The notes beneath the pieces were generated by a model, which was not told where the DNA came from, ran no database searches, and was given only the letters and a program-made list of their open reading frames with translations. Source: Lachnospiraceae bacterium UBA4348 (GTDB lineage Bacteria > Bacillota > Clostridia > Lachnospirales > Lachnospiraceae). Taken from it: a DNA stretch of 15,490 nt. The translations under genes and the position numbers were made by a program. The stretch spans positions 1-15,490 of the forward strand of contig DGTA01000082.1 in NCBI GenBank assembly GCA_002394165.1, given 5' to 3'. Below are positions 14,993 to 15,490 of this stretch, piece by piece (position 1 is the stretch's first letter; every line of letters starts with the position of its first letter).

Positions 14993-15215
14993 TCAGCTTG
15001 ACGTAAAAACGGCATCTGAAATCGGCATTATGTCAATTTGTCGGTTCCGGATACGAGGATATTATGATAAATGCCGCCACATCCTGAAAATCTTTGGATA
15101 GTTCAGCAATGGCGCGGAAACGAAAGTTTCGGTATACTTTGTTTTAGTTGCAGGCAGCGCTGTCTGCCGGAAATGTTTATTATGAAAGCACCGGAAACGT
15201 GCAGGAGGAGTTAAA
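14993..15215 (+). promoter_or_regulatory. Leader and promoter region of the ABC ATPase gene
   Basis: A possible promoter is TTGTCG (15038-15043) with TATTAT (15060-15065), spacer 16. A second -10-like TATACT lies at 15133-15138 without a clear -35. Small hairpins: GAAAC-GAAA-GTTTC (15117-15130), GGCAG/CTGCC (15153-15168) and GCAC/GTGC (15188-15202), the last directly before the ribosome site AGGAGGAG. CGGAAA recurs at about 15115, 15168 and 15192. No riboswitch class was recognised, and no good catabolite (cre) site. A weak GGCATTAT/ATAAATGCC inverted repeat spans 15023-15075. Confidence 0.4.
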
Positions 15216-15490
15216 ATGGCAAGTTTATCGTTAGAGCACATTTACAAGATCTATCCGAACGGCTTTGAGGCTGTTAAGGATTTCAATCTTCAGATCGAAG
15301 ATAAAGAATTCATCATCTTCGTAGGACCGTCCGGCTGCGGTAAATCCACCACCCTTCGTATGGTGGCCGGCCTGGAAGAGATCTCCAGCGGTACCCTTAA
15401 GATCGGCGACAAGGTCATGAACGACGTAGAGCCTAAGGACAGAGATATCGCCATGGTCTTCCAGAGCTACGCTCTGTATCCGCATATGAC
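15216..15490 (+). CDS. ugpC: Sugar ABC transporter ATP-binding protein, MsmX/UgpC family (partial)
   Basis: The first 91 residues of an ABC ATPase that powers carbohydrate import; the gene runs off the right edge. Visible features are the start MASLSLEHIYKIYPNG, Walker A GPSGCGKST, LRMVAGLEEISSG and the Q-loop IAMVFQSYALYPHM, all close to the MsmX/UgpC/MalK group. In Gram-positive bacteria one such multitask ATPase often serves several sugar transporters whose permeases lie elsewhere. The signature and the C-terminal regulatory domain are outside the window, so the substrate cannot be said. The start ATG follows AGGAGGAG by 5 bases. A 223-base leader separates it from the recombinase-like gene, so it is probably transcribed on its own. 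Confidence 0.92.
   Translation, partial: MASLSLEHIYKIYPNGFEAVKDFNLQIEDKEFIIFVGPSGCGKSTTLRMVAGLEEISSGTLKIGDKVMNDVEPKDRDIAMVFQSYALYPHM

Noticed and set aside
15101..15215. Known riboswitch or catabolite-repression (cre) site
   Set aside because: No class-defining conserved core was recognised, and no sequence fits the TGNAANCGNTNNCA pattern well enough.

Overview
This window carries the replication-origin region of a low-redox Gram-positive bacterium of the Clostridia, most like a Lachnospiraceae member with moderately high G+C. The basis is the order dnaA-dnaN-S4 protein-recF-gyrB-gyrA, the protein sequences, and a MurT/GatD pair further on. No marker here fixes the genus. All genes lie on the + strand, co-directional with a fork leaving the origin.

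Layout. Positions 1-601 hold no gene. They contain three tandem 62-bp hairpin-bearing repeats (47-232), a separate long rod-like imperfect inverted repeat of about 199 bp (278-476), and then the dnaA promoter. dnaA (602-1975) is followed by a 191-bp gap that looks like oriC, with DnaA boxes, an AT-rich unwinding segment and a putative dnaN promoter whose -35 overlaps a DnaA box. Then come dnaN, a small S4 RNA-binding protein, recF, gyrB and gyrA, tightly packed with stop/start overlaps. A hairpin terminator follows gyrA.

The second half (9232-14992) is mostly a cell-envelope block. It has a secreted class-A-beta-lactamase-like serine hydrolase, then, behind a strong sigma-A-type promoter, murT-gatD (amidation of the D-Glu of lipid II), a membrane-anchored D,D-carboxypeptidase with an unusual cytoplasmic coiled-coil tail, and a short tyrosine-recombinase-like protein lacking two catalytic residues. 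murT to the recombinase overlap or nearly touch, so they look like one transcription unit. The window ends inside an MsmX/UgpC-type sugar ABC transporter ATPase, preceded by a 223-bp leader with several small hairpins.

How the parts fit: the first half initiates replication (DnaA), provides the sliding clamp (DnaN), repairs gaps (RecF) and controls supercoiling (GyrAB). The second half modifies and trims peptidoglycan. The most unusual items are the two structured non-coding elements before dnaA, the catalytically degraded recombinase fused transcriptionally to cell-wall genes, and the carboxypeptidase tail. No rRNA, tRNA, CRISPR array or insertion sequence was seen.
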